Shown here piece by piece: positions 43,215-53,415 of a DNA stretch of 64,000 nucleotides. Position 1 is the first letter of the stretch, and each line of letters opens with the position of its first letter. A model generated the notes under the pieces. That model saw only the letters and a list, made by a program, of their open reading frames with translations, was not told where the DNA came from and did not search any database. This DNA comes from Cladocopium goreaui (taxonomy: Eukaryota > Sar > Dinophyceae > Suessiales > Symbiodiniaceae). Where the stretch lies: contig CAMXCT020000324.1 in assembly GCA_947184155.2 (NCBI GenBank), forward strand, positions 440,001-504,000, in the 5' to 3' direction. A program made the translations under genes and the position numbers.

Positions 43215-43637
43215 ATGACTAAATTTGACTGTGGATGTCGTATTATGACAGATGTTAGAACCCTGAACGGAAGAAACCAACCTAATTGGAACTACTTGCT
43301 CAAAACCTTTGTGAATGTGTGTGGCAAGTGCTACAGGAAGCAAATAAAATTCCAATATATGGAAAACAGACTGATGGAAATGGAAAAGCAACGAATGGAA
43401 ATGTTTATGGAAAATGAGGATGAAGAACACGACACATACTTTGACCTGACAGAGTTGAAGGAACATCTCAAAACCCTCCCACCCAATGAAAGACACAAAG
43501 TGAAGGATTTTGAGAGGTTAAGAAACCTCGCCAATGGACAAGACCCCAATGAAGGAATGAGTGAAATTGATATGGTTATAAAGGAACTGGAAGAGGAGGA
43601 AAGGGAAAACAAAAACCAACCCGAACCCGAAAACTGA
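43215..43637 (+). CDS. Small Cys-rich protein of the viral-type element
   Basis: 140 residues. The N-terminal third has CGC and CGKC pairs (DCGCR and CGKCYRKQ), probably one zinc site. A long Met/Glu-rich helix follows (MENRLMEMEKQRMEMFMENE), then an acidic tail. Start and promoter block are clear. Family unknown; a nucleic-acid or protein-binding role is inference. Confidence 0.6.
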   Translation: MTKFDCGCRIMTDVRTLNGRNQPNWNYLLKTFVNVCGKCYRKQIKFQYMENRLMEMEKQRMEMFMENEDEEHDTYFDLTELKEHLKTLPPNERHKVKDFERLRNLANGQDPNEGMSEIDMVIKELEEEERENKNQPEPEN

Positions 43638-43650
43638 ACGAGCCCCCAAA

Positions 43651-43684
43651 AACTACTTTAAAAAAAATGACTATATATAGTAAG
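43651..43684 (+). promoter_or_regulatory. 34 bp promoter block, copy 2
   Basis: AACTACTTTAAAAAAAATGA followed by CTATATATAGTAAG, only 3 bases before the ATG at 43688. Confidence 0.75.
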
Positions 43685-43687
43685 AGG

Positions 43688-43810
43688 ATGCTATTTACTT
43701 ATAAAAACTGCGGATGTTGTAAGAAAGAAATGACTGACATTAAGGTTTTATTGAACAACATTTTTCCGGTTGGAATTTGTGATGAGATATGTAGTTATAA
43801 TATGTTATAA
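43688..43810 (+). CDS. 40-residue Cys-rich ORF, probably the 5' part of the next gene
   Basis: It starts right after promoter block 2 and reads MLFTYKNCGCCKKEMTDIKV, ending at TAA 43808-43810. The next frame (43770-44312) overlaps it and has CSKCKDLREKEYR near its start. The two Cys pairs would make a natural zinc site if joined, so a frameshift within one gene is likely. Confidence 0.5.
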   Translation: MLFTYKNCGCCKKEMTDIKVLLNNIFPVGICDEICSYNML

Positions 43811-44312
43811 TTTTCACTGTTCAAAATGTAAAGACTTGAGAGAAAAGGAGTATAGATATATAACATACAATCAAGACTGCTTTGAAGATAAAGAAATCAA
43901 TTCAGTAGCAGAAAAACAAATATATGTCTTTAAAACAAGGATGGAAGCATCGCCAATAGATTTGTCTGATAATGTGAATGACCGACAAATGAGAAGAGAA
44001 ATAGACATATTGATGAAAAGTCCTACACTGAGGAAAGGCATATTTCTTCAAGCGACTAAATCTTATGTAAAGAACAACTTGGGACATACATATCAAATGC
44101 TTGAAGACCTTCACAATATAAAAGCAATAAAGAATTCTTGGATGTTTCCTAGCTTAAACCGTTATTATGAATTTAGAAATATAGATTTCAGATTAAAAGA
44201 CCTATTCAAGCTTTTCTTGCGTGAATATACTAAAGAATTATTCAAACACTATGAGCATTACATTAATCAAGATGAAATAAAAGAACACCTACAGAAAGTG
44301 ATAGATACTTAA
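43770..44312 (+). CDS. Hypothetical protein of the viral-type element
   Basis: 180-codon frame. After the CSKC segment the protein is basic and rich in Lys, Tyr, Phe and Ile (for example FRLKDLFKLFLREYTKELFK). It has no promoter block of its own, in contrast to its neighbours, which supports its being the continuation of the 43688 gene. No recognised domain. Confidence 0.55.
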   Translation: MEFVMRYVVIICYNFHCSKCKDLREKEYRYITYNQDCFEDKEINSVAEKQIYVFKTRMEASPIDLSDNVNDRQMRREIDILMKSPTLRKGIFLQATKSYVKNNLGHTYQMLEDLHNIKAIKNSWMFPSLNRYYEFRNIDFRLKDLFKLFLREYTKELFKHYEHYINQDEIKEHLQKVIDT

Positions 44313-44337
44313 GGAACAAATACCTATATATAGTAAG
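44304..44337 (+). promoter_or_regulatory. 34 bp promoter block, copy 3
   Basis: GATACTTAAGGAACAAATAC followed by CTATATATAGTAAG, 6 bases before the ATG at 44344. It overlaps the last codons of the preceding gene. Confidence 0.75.
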
Positions 44338-44343
44338 TGAAAG

Positions 44344-44766
44344 ATGCCAATGATTGGAGTTAGTGAAGAGGAACTAAAAAGAGATAGAGAAAGATTAATG
44401 AATTTCATAAAAGAAAATCCTTATCCTGATTATAACTTTATAGAATATGACCTACTACTTAAGCAAAAACAATCTTTAGAGCAATACGCAGAGTATGGAG
44501 AGATAAATCAGGACCTTATGAAAGAAATTTATGAACACATATTTGATAAAGATTTAATCAAAAAACACGGTGAGAGGATACACCATAGAGGAGGAATGAC
44601 AGCATTACAACAAAACTATTATACACTATTGTCAGTGTTGGGATACTTGATTGACCAACGAGGACTTGATAGAGACACAATCATTTTGGTGTTCTACAAC
44701 ATCAAAACGATTGTTTCTCAATGTTGGGATGGAATAGGTAGTGGTGATGAAAAGTGGAGACACTAA
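44344..44766 (+). CDS. Hypothetical protein of the viral-type element
   Basis: 140 residues, intact. The N-terminal half is acidic/basic helical (EEELKRDRERLMNFIKENPY); the C-terminal half is more hydrophobic (NYYTLLSVLGYLIDQRG). No known domain. The clean start behind promoter block 3 makes it one of the best supported genes of the block. Confidence 0.6.
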   Translation: MPMIGVSEEELKRDRERLMNFIKENPYPDYNFIEYDLLLKQKQSLEQYAEYGEINQDLMKEIYEHIFDKDLIKKHGERIHHRGGMTALQQNYYTLLSVLGYLIDQRGLDRDTIILVFYNIKTIVSQCWDGIGSGDEKWRH

Positions 44767-44866
44767 ACCTAACGATTAGTTCGTAATATCTTAATAAACT
44801 ATATTATGATGTAATCCACCCTAAAAACCCCTTAAAGACATAACCCCTTAAAATTGTAGAGGTATA

Positions 44867-45172
44867 ATGACTGATAAAAAGCAGTGTTCTAAATGTAAAG
44901 TCTTTCAACCGTTAGACTACTACAAAAATGAATGTAAGCAGTGTAATAAATGTTTAGAAAACAAACGCAGATACAGGGAACAGCACAAAGAAACTTTAAA
45001 ACAATATGCTCAACAATACTACGAAAGGAAAAAGGAAGAATTAAGTGATAAAAAGAAAGAAACGTTGGAATGTCCAATTTGTAAATGTGAAGTAAGAAAA
45101 TATACAATGAAACGACACGAAGAAAGCATCAAGCATCAAATGAACATTAATGGACACTATCTCATACAGTAA
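44867..45172 (+). CDS. Two-finger zinc-binding protein of the viral-type element
   Basis: 101 residues. The N-terminus has CSKCKVFQPLDYYKNECKQC, a treble-clef-like Cys arrangement seen in small proteins of large DNA viruses and in endonuclease VII-like proteins. A basic helix follows, then a second C2H2-type finger (CPICKCEVRKYTMKRHEESI followed by KH). It lacks the 34 bp block; an A/T-rich tract with TTAATAAACTATATTATG lies 50-80 bases upstream. DNA binding is likely; any nuclease activity is uncertain. Confidence 0.6.
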   Translation: MTDKKQCSKCKVFQPLDYYKNECKQCNKCLENKRRYREQHKETLKQYAQQYYERKKEELSDKKKETLECPICKCEVRKYTMKRHEESIKHQMNINGHYLIQ

Positions 45173-45180
45173 AACCACAA

Positions 45181-45590
45181 CAACCTCAACATACCCTACC
45201 CTCATCCAAACCAAACATTAATCAAACAACTCCGACGAAACATTTAGCAAGATTAACAGAAAGAAACCGTCAAACATTTAGATTTGCAACATTGAACAAA
45301 AACATAACAGCCTCCCACCTGACCTCCAACCTGTCTTGTCCCAGTTCCCCTGTTTTACCTTTTTTTTGGGGAATGACTAGAGAAGACTCATTGTAATGTA
45401 TCGTAACCAGTAGTACCGCACAAGGCGGTGGCGGAAGTTTCAAAAATAGGAAACCTATAGGAGAGATTGGTTGTTGTGAGTCAGGGATGGCAGAGCGAAT
45501 CCACTGATGGACCGAAAGGTCGTTGGAGCTGTGTTTTTGGAGTGGTTGCAATGGTTGCAGTGGTCACCTGGTCGGTCACCTCACCCACAA
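45181..45590. other. Right border region of the viral-type element
   Basis: A CA-rich tract with two copies of AAACATTTAG (45237, 45273) changes to mixed host-like sequence near 45300. No gene seen. Confidence 0.4.
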
Positions 45591-47015
45591 CTGCTGGATG
45601 TAGTGTGGTGTCGCACAGCTGTAGTTGTAGTTGTAGTGTAGTGGAGTTGTAGTTGTGGTGTAGTGTAATTAGTGTCGTGCAGTTGCAGTTGCATTTGTGG
45701 TGGTGTAATAAGTGTAGCGTAAAGTAAAGTAATGTAATGTAATGTAGGATAGTGTAGTGTAGTGTAAGTGAGTGTAGTGTAGTGTAGTGTGGTGTCGTGT
45801 AGTGCGGTGTGGTGTGTTGTAGTGTGGTGTCGTGTAGTGTAGTGTAGTGCAAGGTGTAGTATGTAGTGTGTAGTGTAGTTTAGTGTAATGCAATTAGTGT
45901 AGTGCAGTTGCAGTTGTAGTGTAGCGTTATGTAACGTATTGTAGTGGTAGTTGTAGCCGTAATTGTAGTTGCGGTTGCAGTTGCAGTTTGTGTAGTGTAG
46001 TGTAGTGGAATGTAGTGTAGTGGAATGTAGTGTAGTGTAGTGTAGCGTAGCGTAGTGGAATGTAGTGTAGTGTAGTGTAGTGTAATTGAGTGTAGTGTGA
46101 TGGAGTGTAGTGGAGTGTACTGGGGTTTATTGGAGTGTAGTGGAGTGTACTGGAGTGTAGTGTAGTGTAATGTAGTGTAGTGTAGTGGAATGTAGTGTAG
46201 TGTAGTGTAGTGTGGTGTGGTGTGGTGTAGTGTAGTGTAGTGTCGCGTGTTGTGTTGTGGTGTAGTGCAGTGTAATTGAGTGTAGTGTAGCGTAGCGGAG
46301 TGTAATGTGGTGAGGTGCAGTGTAGTGTAGTGGAGTGGGGTGTAGTGTAGTGTATTGTAGCGTAGTGTGCTGTAATTAGTGTAGTATAGTGTAGTGTAGT
46401 CTTATGTAGTTGTAGTTGTAGCTGTAGTTAGTGTAATGTAGTGTAGTGTAGTGTAGTGTAATTAGTGTAGTGTAATGTAATGTAGTGTAGTTGCAGTTGC
46501 AGTTGCAGTTGTAGTTGTAGGTGTATTGTAGTGTCATTCAGTGTAGTGTAGTGTAGTGGAGTGGAGTGGAGTGTAGTGTAATGTAAATAGTGTAGTGTAG
46601 CGTACTGTAATATAGTTGTAGTTGTAGTTGCAGGTGTAGTTGTAGTTGTGGTTAGTGTAGTGTAGTGTAGTGGAATGTAGTGTAGTGTAGTGTAATTGAG
46701 TGTAGTGTAGTGGAGTGTAGTGGAGTGTACTGGGGTGTATTGGAGTGTAGTGGAGTGTACTGGAGTGTAGTGTGGTGTAATGTAGTGTAGTGTAGTGGAA
46801 TGTAGTGTAGTGTAGTTGTAGTGTAGTGTAGTGGAGTGTAGTATAGTGTAATGTAGTGTAGTGTAGTGTAGTGGATTGTAATGGAATGTAGTGGAGTGTA
46901 GTGGAGTGTAGTGGAGTGTAGCGTAGTGTAATGTAGTGTGGTGGAATGTAGTCCAGGTGAAGTTGTAGTTGTAGTTGTAGTGTAGTGGAGTGTAATGTAG
47001 TGTAGTGGTGGTTGT
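45590..47015. repeat. TAGTG pentanucleotide satellite
   Basis: Some 1.4 kb of GTGTA/TAGTG with interruptions of GTTGTAGTTGCAGTTG. The Tyr/Thr/His/Leu-rich minus frames are artefacts of the repeat. Confidence 0.97.
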
Positions 47016-47059
47016 AGTTGAAAATGCTACAAAACCCTCCTGATTTGCTCACTTTTGAC

Positions 47060-47645
47060 AAGGTGCACAGTCCCTTACACGCGAAACGACATCTGAACGT
47101 CAAAATGTGTTCCGAACCCCTCAGTTTTTTGCACTTTTGACTTCAAAATGTGCTTGGGGCCACTGCGTGCACTTTTTCGACATCTCAACTTCCAAAAGTG
47201 GACCGAACCTGGTGTGTTTTGTACATGTTGACTTCGAAATGTGCTTCGCGCCACAACGGCGTGCACTTTTTCGACATCTCAACTTCCAAAAGTGGTTCGG
47301 AGCTGAGGTGTTTTGTACATTTTGACTTGGAAATGTGCTTTGCGCCACAACAGCGTGCACTTTTTCGACATCGCAACTTCCAAAAGTGTCCGAACCTGGT
47401 GTGTTTTGTACATGTTGACTTCGAAATGTGCTTCGCGCCACAACGGCGTGCACTTTTTCGACATCTCAACTTCCAAAAGTGGTTCGGAGCTGAGGTGTTT
47501 TGTACATTTTGACTTGGAAATGTGCTTTGCGCCACAACAGCGTGCACTTTTTCGACATCGCAACTTCCAAAAGTGGTCCGAACCTGGTGTGGTTTGTACA
47601 TTTTGACTTGGAAATGTGCTTCGCGCCACAACGGCGTGCAAGCTT
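47060..47645. repeat. 94 bp tandem repeat (GTGCACTTTTTCGACATC)
   Basis: Six copies of a 93-95 base unit. GTGCACTTTTTCGACAT recurs at 47167, 47261, 47356, 47449 and 47543. Two unit types alternate (GACCGAACCTGG and TTCGGAGCTGAGG), giving a higher-order period near 188. Cys/Lys-rich open frames on both strands are repeat translations. Confidence 0.95.
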
Positions 47646-49200
47646 TCATCTCTCATCTGGCCAGCTGGCTCCGCACCCGCCGCTTTAGCGAGCCCTGCTT
47701 TTCGACCCTCTGGAGCCACAAATCATTGGAAAAAGGCAGTGTTTCGCGACTCTCCTACCTTTTCGCGCACCTGGATCTTCTTTCTTCTGAGACTTTTTCT
47801 TTTTTAGCTTCTTTCTTCTTCTCTTCTCTTCTCTTCTCTTCTCTGACTCTTCCCATCTCTGCTTTTCATCTGTCCATATTGTCGGAAGTTTGACCTCTAA
47901 ACTTCCTTCGATTAATTATGTTTACAGTAGTGACTGCAGAATTCTTTCTTAAAGTGCAATGCTTCATTTGTCTCCATCCAACGCAACATAGACATATGGA
48001 CAAAATCTCCCTTCGTCGTAAGTTCATTGCCGGATCAGGACTGATCAAGGCTGCCCAGAGCAGTGAGATTATGAAGGGAACCGCCAGCTTTCGGCTTTCA
48101 AGCTGACAGATCTGACAGGACAACATGCCATTTGATCCAAGAATTTTCAGCATAGCAGTCAATGAGATGATCCCGAAAGAAGTCTGGAGTTTGATTTGGC
48201 CGGGAAGAGTACAAAGGCGTGAACTATATATATATATACACACATATGACAGGTGAGATTTTTCTCAAGACACCTATGTGTCGAATAATATTCAATTGAT
48301 GTACTGATCATATACACATCCTGGTATACATAGATGTAGGTATACATGTGTACTCATTAAAGAATCACATGTGGAGAAAAAACCCTAAGAGACCTGGAGT
48401 CTTAACAGCAGACATTTTCCCAAATTTTTCCCAGGTGCTTCTTGACGATGACTCGATGACTTAAACCGGGCGGTGCTGAAGTTCGGCCCAGCTGCATGGC
48501 CATGGTGCACCTGGCTTGCCAGCGATGCAGACTTCATGGGATGTGCGGCTGGGTCCTTGGAGAGCGCCATTGGCGACAGAATTTGAAATCATGTGAGGTA
48601 AACATGGATACAGTATGATACAGCCAACCATTGGTCAACCATATTCAGCAATCAACTGCAACCATTTAGATGCATTTGGACCTATTTGGGTTATGTTTTT
48701 CTTTTAATAGGGTTCACCACTGCCAGAGCTGCAAATCTTGTAGCGACCCTGAGGTTCATCAGCTTTCCATGCGTCCTCGCTGCTTCGACATTCCAGTGAC
48801 CACATGGCACGGGCCGATTGGGCGGGATAGGCTCACTTGGACAATGCACAGAAAGCCATGAGCATTTTCATATCATATCATATCACATATATATATATAT
48901 AAATAACCGACATAGCCTCAGGAATTGAGCATCGCCAGGAGTCGAACCAAGTTTATGCTTGGTCCCTGTCTTCTTTGCTTGAATCTTTCATATGTGGCAT
49001 GCTCGCACTTGAAAGATAGCTGTGGCACGGAACACGAACCTGTTCCTCTAGCAAATCCGGGCGCCGGCCAAGGGGCCGCAGCCCGTGTCCTTGCCGGAGG
49101 CCTTCGGTGGTAACCGAAGGTTATAGGCGCTGCGCCCCCTGCCGCCGACCCACCCCTGAACTACCCCGCGGACACTCCCCCCGACTGAAGTCCCTGTTGT
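47646..49200. other. Spacer without a clear gene
   Basis: Contains TTCTTCTC and TATATATA tracts (47809-47843, 48226-48245, 48881-48902). A G/C-rich stretch at 49030-49190 shows no supported gene. Confidence 0.4.
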
Positions 49201-49374
49201 TTGCGGTGTATTTTGCTTGCGGTGTATTCAAAAACATTGTTTTTTTTACGGTGTTTCGGGCCCTTCGGCGGCAAGGGATTTCATCTTGGCGACGTTAAAA
49301 AACATCGGTTTTTACGTGGTTTTGGGCTCCAGGAGGGAGCCCGGGGCGGAAAAAATTGCATCTTAAGATCGTTT

Positions 49375-49650
49375 CAACATAGCTGGCCCAAACATGGCCC
49401 ATGGCCCCAACATAGCTGCCAAGAGGGGTCAAGATGGGCCAACATAGGCCCAACATAGACCAACATGGGCCCAACATAGGCTGGACATGGGCCCAAGATG
49501 GGCCCAACATAGGCCCAACCTGGCCCAATATAGGCCCAAGATGGGCCCAACAGTGCTCAACACGGGCCCGACTTGGCCCAACGTAAGTCCAAGATAACAT
49601 CAGGATGGTTCAACATTGGCCCGACTTGGCCCAACATGGGCACAACCTGC
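49375..49650. repeat. GGCCCAACATAGGCCCAAC minisatellite
   Basis: About 20 imperfect copies of a 10-12 base phrase GGCCCAACAT. The Trp/Gly/Pro-rich minus frame across it is an artefact. Confidence 0.9.
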
Positions 49651-49664
49651 GCTCAAGACTGCTT

Positions 49665-49803
49665 CCATACAGGCAAGCACTGCGCATTATGCCCGCCTCA
49701 GTTCAACATAGCCCTCCCTGCTGGGTTTGCGCGGAGAATCTCGGCCCAATCTTCCCACACCATAAGCCAAACGTCGTTGCTTGCCCGGCGCCCGGCTGTC
49801 AGG
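49665..49803 (+). CDS. Candidate exon with a Cys/His-rich zinc-binding segment
   Basis: The plus frame reads through CWVCAENLGPIFPHHKPNVV and then ACPAPGCQ, ending at a good donor (CAG|GGTAAGC). The C-x2-C ... HH ... C-x4-C pattern suggests a small zinc site. The left border is not clear. Unidentified. Confidence 0.3.
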
Positions 49804-50479
49804 GTAAGCCTTTACACCATGAAAGCCTGCCGGGAGGCAGGTAAGAGTCTACGAACGTTACGAACAATGCCAAAGCAGATCCATTCTTGTGTTTGAATTT
49901 GTCATTCAGATTGCCTTGTTATCCCCTCTCCATTGCAACATGGATAAATGGTGGTTGAGTTTGAATCTTTTCCGTGCAAAGCAACAGATTCAGACTGCTT
50001 TTGATACGAACCTGATGTGCTTCAATGAGATTTCTCTGACATCAAACCATTGGAGTCATTGGAGTGTCCCTTGAGGTACATCCGTTTTGCCAAGAAGCCA
50101 ATGGCAGCACCATTCCACAGGTGCTCTGTGCCACTAGAATCACTAGAATCTTGATGTGCTCATGGAAGAGTTCCCAGCTCTTTCACACGAACTTAGTGAG
50201 ACGAATTGTGCTATCCATCTCCAGAGTCGCAGGTTTGGAATGCTGTTGGCCGAATTGCAGACGAATTGTGCTCCTCTTCACCTTCCATATCCTTCCGTAA
50301 ACCCTGCAGTCTAGCAGTATTGGGGGTATATCATATCTTGCCATACACTACAATAATATCCCCGTTGGGCGTCCCTGGATAGGATTCGGGGGGTCTGGCC
50401 AAAAAAATATCCAGGGCCACAAGGCCCTATCAGTTATACCAATGGCGTTCCAACCTCACCACGGGAATTTTATCCAAAA

Positions 50480-50715
50480 ACCCCTTTCAAAACATCGTAT
50501 ATTCACTTACCTGGCCTCTATGAATTTTATCCGCCAGCACTTGCTCCAAAGATTCTATATTCACTTACCTAGTCTCCATGAATTTTATCTACCAGCACTT
50601 GCCTCAAAGATTCTATATTCACTTACCTGGTGTCTATGAATTTTATCTACGGGCACTTGTCCAAAGATTCTATATTCACTTAAATACCCTAGCACTATGA
50701 ATTTTATTCCCAAGA
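50480..50715. repeat. ~60 bp tandem repeat (TATATTCACTTACCT)
   Basis: Four copies of a 58-62 base unit containing AGATTCTATATTCACTTACC and ATGAATTTTATC. No spacers of different sequence, so it is not a CRISPR array. Confidence 0.9.
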
Positions 50716-51010
50716 AATCTTTTCATTTCCCTGGGGGCCAAGGCCATGAAATCTACGAACATGAAAAACCGGGTTTGTGCTAGCAGGATTTTTTCCTGAC
50801 CCTGTGCCCGAAAATATTATCCCTCTAGGACATTTATTCAGCCCCAACTTTGGCATTTTCAAAGTTCAGGGGGTTTGTCCCATGGAAAAATATTCAGCGA
50901 CACTGGGGTTGCAACCAAAGAAAAGTGTGGAACTTCTCGGAGCAAAGTTTGTTGGAGACTGCAAAAGGATAAACAGGACTTTGGCCACTTGAACTTTATC
51001 CAGATATGTT
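50716..51010. other. Spacer, no gene seen
   Basis: Mixed sequence between two arrays. A minus-strand frame continues into the next repeat and is not convincing. Confidence 0.4.
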
Positions 51011-52490
51011 TTGCGCCAGAACCATTGTAACCAATGTCCCAAGACACAGCACAAAACCTCAGACCCCAAGATTTTCATCTCACAGATCCCTGTTTTTAAC
51101 TTTTCCGGACCAGCTCTCCATGTTACACCACGCATGTGAGTCAACCCATCCTGAACCAATGTCCCAAGACAGACCACAAAACCTCAGACCCCAAAATTTT
51201 CATCTCACACATCCCTGTTTTGAACTTTGCCGGAGCAGCTCTCCATATTATACCCCACATGTGTGGCAACCCATCCTGAACCAATGTCCCAAGACACACC
51301 ACAAAACCTCAGACCCCAAGATTTTCATCTCACACATCCCTGTCTTGAACTTTGCCGGAGCAGATCTCCATATTATACCCCACATGTGTGGCAACCAATC
51401 CTGAACCAATGTCCCAAGACAGACCACAAAACCTCAGACCCCAAGATTTTCATCTCACACATCCCTGTTTTGAACTTTGCCGGAGCAGATCTCCATATTA
51501 TACCCCACATGTGTGGCAACCCATCCTGAACCAATGTCCCAAGACACACCACAAAACCTCAGACCCCAAGATTTTCATCTCACACATCCCTGTTTTGAAC
51601 TTTGCCGGAGCAGATCTCCATATTATACCCCACATGTGTGGCAACCCATCCTGAACCAATGTCCCAAGACAGACCACAAAACCTCAGACCCCAAGATTTT
51701 CATCTCACACATCCCTGTTTTGAACTTTGCCGGAGCAGATCTCCATATTATACCCCACATGTGTGCCAACCCATCCTGAACCAATGTCCCAAGACAGACC
51801 ACAAAACCTCAGACCCCAAGATTTTCATCTCACACATCCCTGTTTTGAACTTTGCCGGAGCAGATCTCCATATTATACCCCACATGTGTGGCAACCCATC
51901 CTGAACCAATGTCCCAAGACAGACCACAAAACCTCAGACCCCAAGATTTTCATCTCACACATCCCTGTTTTGAACTTTGCCGGAACAGATCTCCATATTA
52001 TACCCCACATGTGTGCAACCCATCCTGAACCAATGTCCCAAGACAGACCACAAAACCTCAGACCCCAAGATTTTCATCTCACACATCCCTGTTTTGAACT
52101 TTGCCGGAACAGATCTCCATATTATACCCCACATGTGTGGCAACCCATCCTGAACCAATGTCCCAAGACACACCACAAAACCTCAGACCCCAAGATTTTC
52201 ATCTCACAGATCCCTGTTTTGAACTTTGCCGGAGCAGATCTCCATATTATACCCCACATGTGTGGCAACCAATCCTGAACCAATGTCCCAAGACAGACCA
52301 CAAAACCTCAGACCCCAAGATTTTCATCTCACACATCCCTGTTTTGAACTTTGCCGGAACAGATCTCCATATTATACCCCACATGTGTGCCAACCCATCC
52401 TGAACCAATGTCCCAAGACACACCACAAAACCTCAGACCCCAAAATTTTCATCTCACACATCCCTGTTTTGAACTTAGCCAGAACAGATG
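51011..52490. repeat. 125 bp tandem repeat array
   Basis: Twelve copies of a 125-base unit (for example CCATCCTGAACCAATGTCCC ... CACATGTGTGGCAA). Inner copies are nearly identical; the first and last are diverged. One copy near 52013 lacks a G (124 bases). Because 125 is not a multiple of three, each plus frame reads a different phase in turn, producing a ladder of 100-residue frames that are not genes. Confidence 0.97.
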
Positions 52491-53220
52491 TAGGGTTTGA
52501 GCTCCGAGGAGCTCCAAATTGATCCCGTGACTCTTCGTGGACATGATCGCTCGGGTGAAAAATGTGAAAAGGAAACAAGGGTCATGCGTACCTCAACGCA
52601 TCGAATTTAACCCAAGGGATCTTTTTTTCCCTCATATGTTTGATTAGAACAACCTCAATGCCTCGATGTTTCCACTGGATCAGCATAACCTAAGTTCTTG
52701 GAGTTTTATCTCAGGTCGTGTTGCAAAAGCCATTGTATCAAAGCGACCTAAGCGCACTGAATTGTAGTTAGGGAACATTCAGTTGGACCTGGATTTTTTT
52801 TCGGGCTTTACTCCCAAAAAATATCCCTTTGAAACCTCAGCGCGAAAATTTTACCATGCATTGTTTGGGGTTGGACCAAGAATTTCAGCTGGCTAAGATT
52901 CCTGTCCAGACCCTAGGGGGCACACCAGACGGGGATCAATAATTGCACAACATCTATGAATGCTCCATATAGTAGGTGAGACGAACCAATGACTCCATGA
53001 TGTTGATGATGTTGTTGTTGTTGTTGTTACCTATTAAAAGGTGTTCGTTTCTTCGCATGTCTTGCCAACGTACCTTTTCAAATGACAGGGTCACCGAGCG
53101 CGGCGCCCGGCGCCTGCTGGTGGTGGGGTTGGTGTGGGTCTCAACTCCTTTCTCGAGACTTTATGGCCTTTTGTGCCCTCTTCTATTTTGACTGAAAAAC
53201 TCTATACTTCCACTAAGAGC
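52491..53220. other. Spacer without a clear gene
   Basis: Contains a short (GTT)n tract at 53011-53028. A GCGCCCGGCGCC palindrome at 53102-53113 is followed by GC-rich sequence. Confidence 0.4.
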
Positions 53221-53231
53221 AGCTAAGATAT

Positions 53232-53415
53232 GTGGACAATTCACTGATCTCGCCGCAACCAAAAAACATGGCAACGACGGAGATGATATTTCGGGACGAA
53301 TGAATCTCCATTTTGATCCATTTTGTATTTTCGCAACCAAATCTCAGGTGGCGGAATTGGTGGCTCTTCGGCTCTTGCCGCTGATGCAGGCAGCTCTGGG
53401 TTGAAACATGGGGTG
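53232..53415 (+). CDS. Candidate exon, unidentified
   Basis: An open plus-strand segment with coding character, NDGDDISGRMNLHFDPFCIF followed by VAELVALRLLPLMQAALG. It may be an exon or pair of exons joined at the AAATCTCAG site near 53347. No family recognised. Confidence 0.3.

Larger units (their letters stand above)
40115..45180. mobile_element. Fragment of a Polinton-like or virophage-like element
   Basis: A block clearly richer in A and T than its flanks, with closely packed small intronless genes on both strands: a C2H2 finger protein, three hydrophilic minus-strand proteins, a DDE integrase (minus), and four or five small plus-strand genes, two of them Cys-rich. Repeated promoter-like blocks precede the plus genes. 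A retroviral-type integrase together with small zinc-finger proteins is typical of Polintons, virophages and Polinton-like viruses. No capsid, packaging ATPase, protease or DNA polymerase is present, so this is a partial copy. At least three genes carry frameshifts. Borders are approximate, and no terminal inverted repeats were found. Confidence 0.6.

Noticed and set aside
47121-47719. Cys/Lys-rich frames of 110-154 codons
   Set aside because: Repetition of the 94 base unit; open in several frames on both strands.
48915-48970. tRNA-like sequence with a GTTCGA core on the minus strand
   Set aside because: The flanking bases do not pair into a T stem and no acceptor or anticodon arms were found.
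49295-49600. Trp/Gly/Pro-rich minus-strand frame
   Set aside because: Translation of the GGCCCAACAT minisatellite.
50480-50715. Possible CRISPR array
   Set aside because: The units are contiguous minisatellite copies without differing spacers.
51006-52522. Ladder of 100-residue plus-strand frames
   Set aside because: The 125 base unit shifts phase each copy; the frames are the same peptide blocks in rotation.
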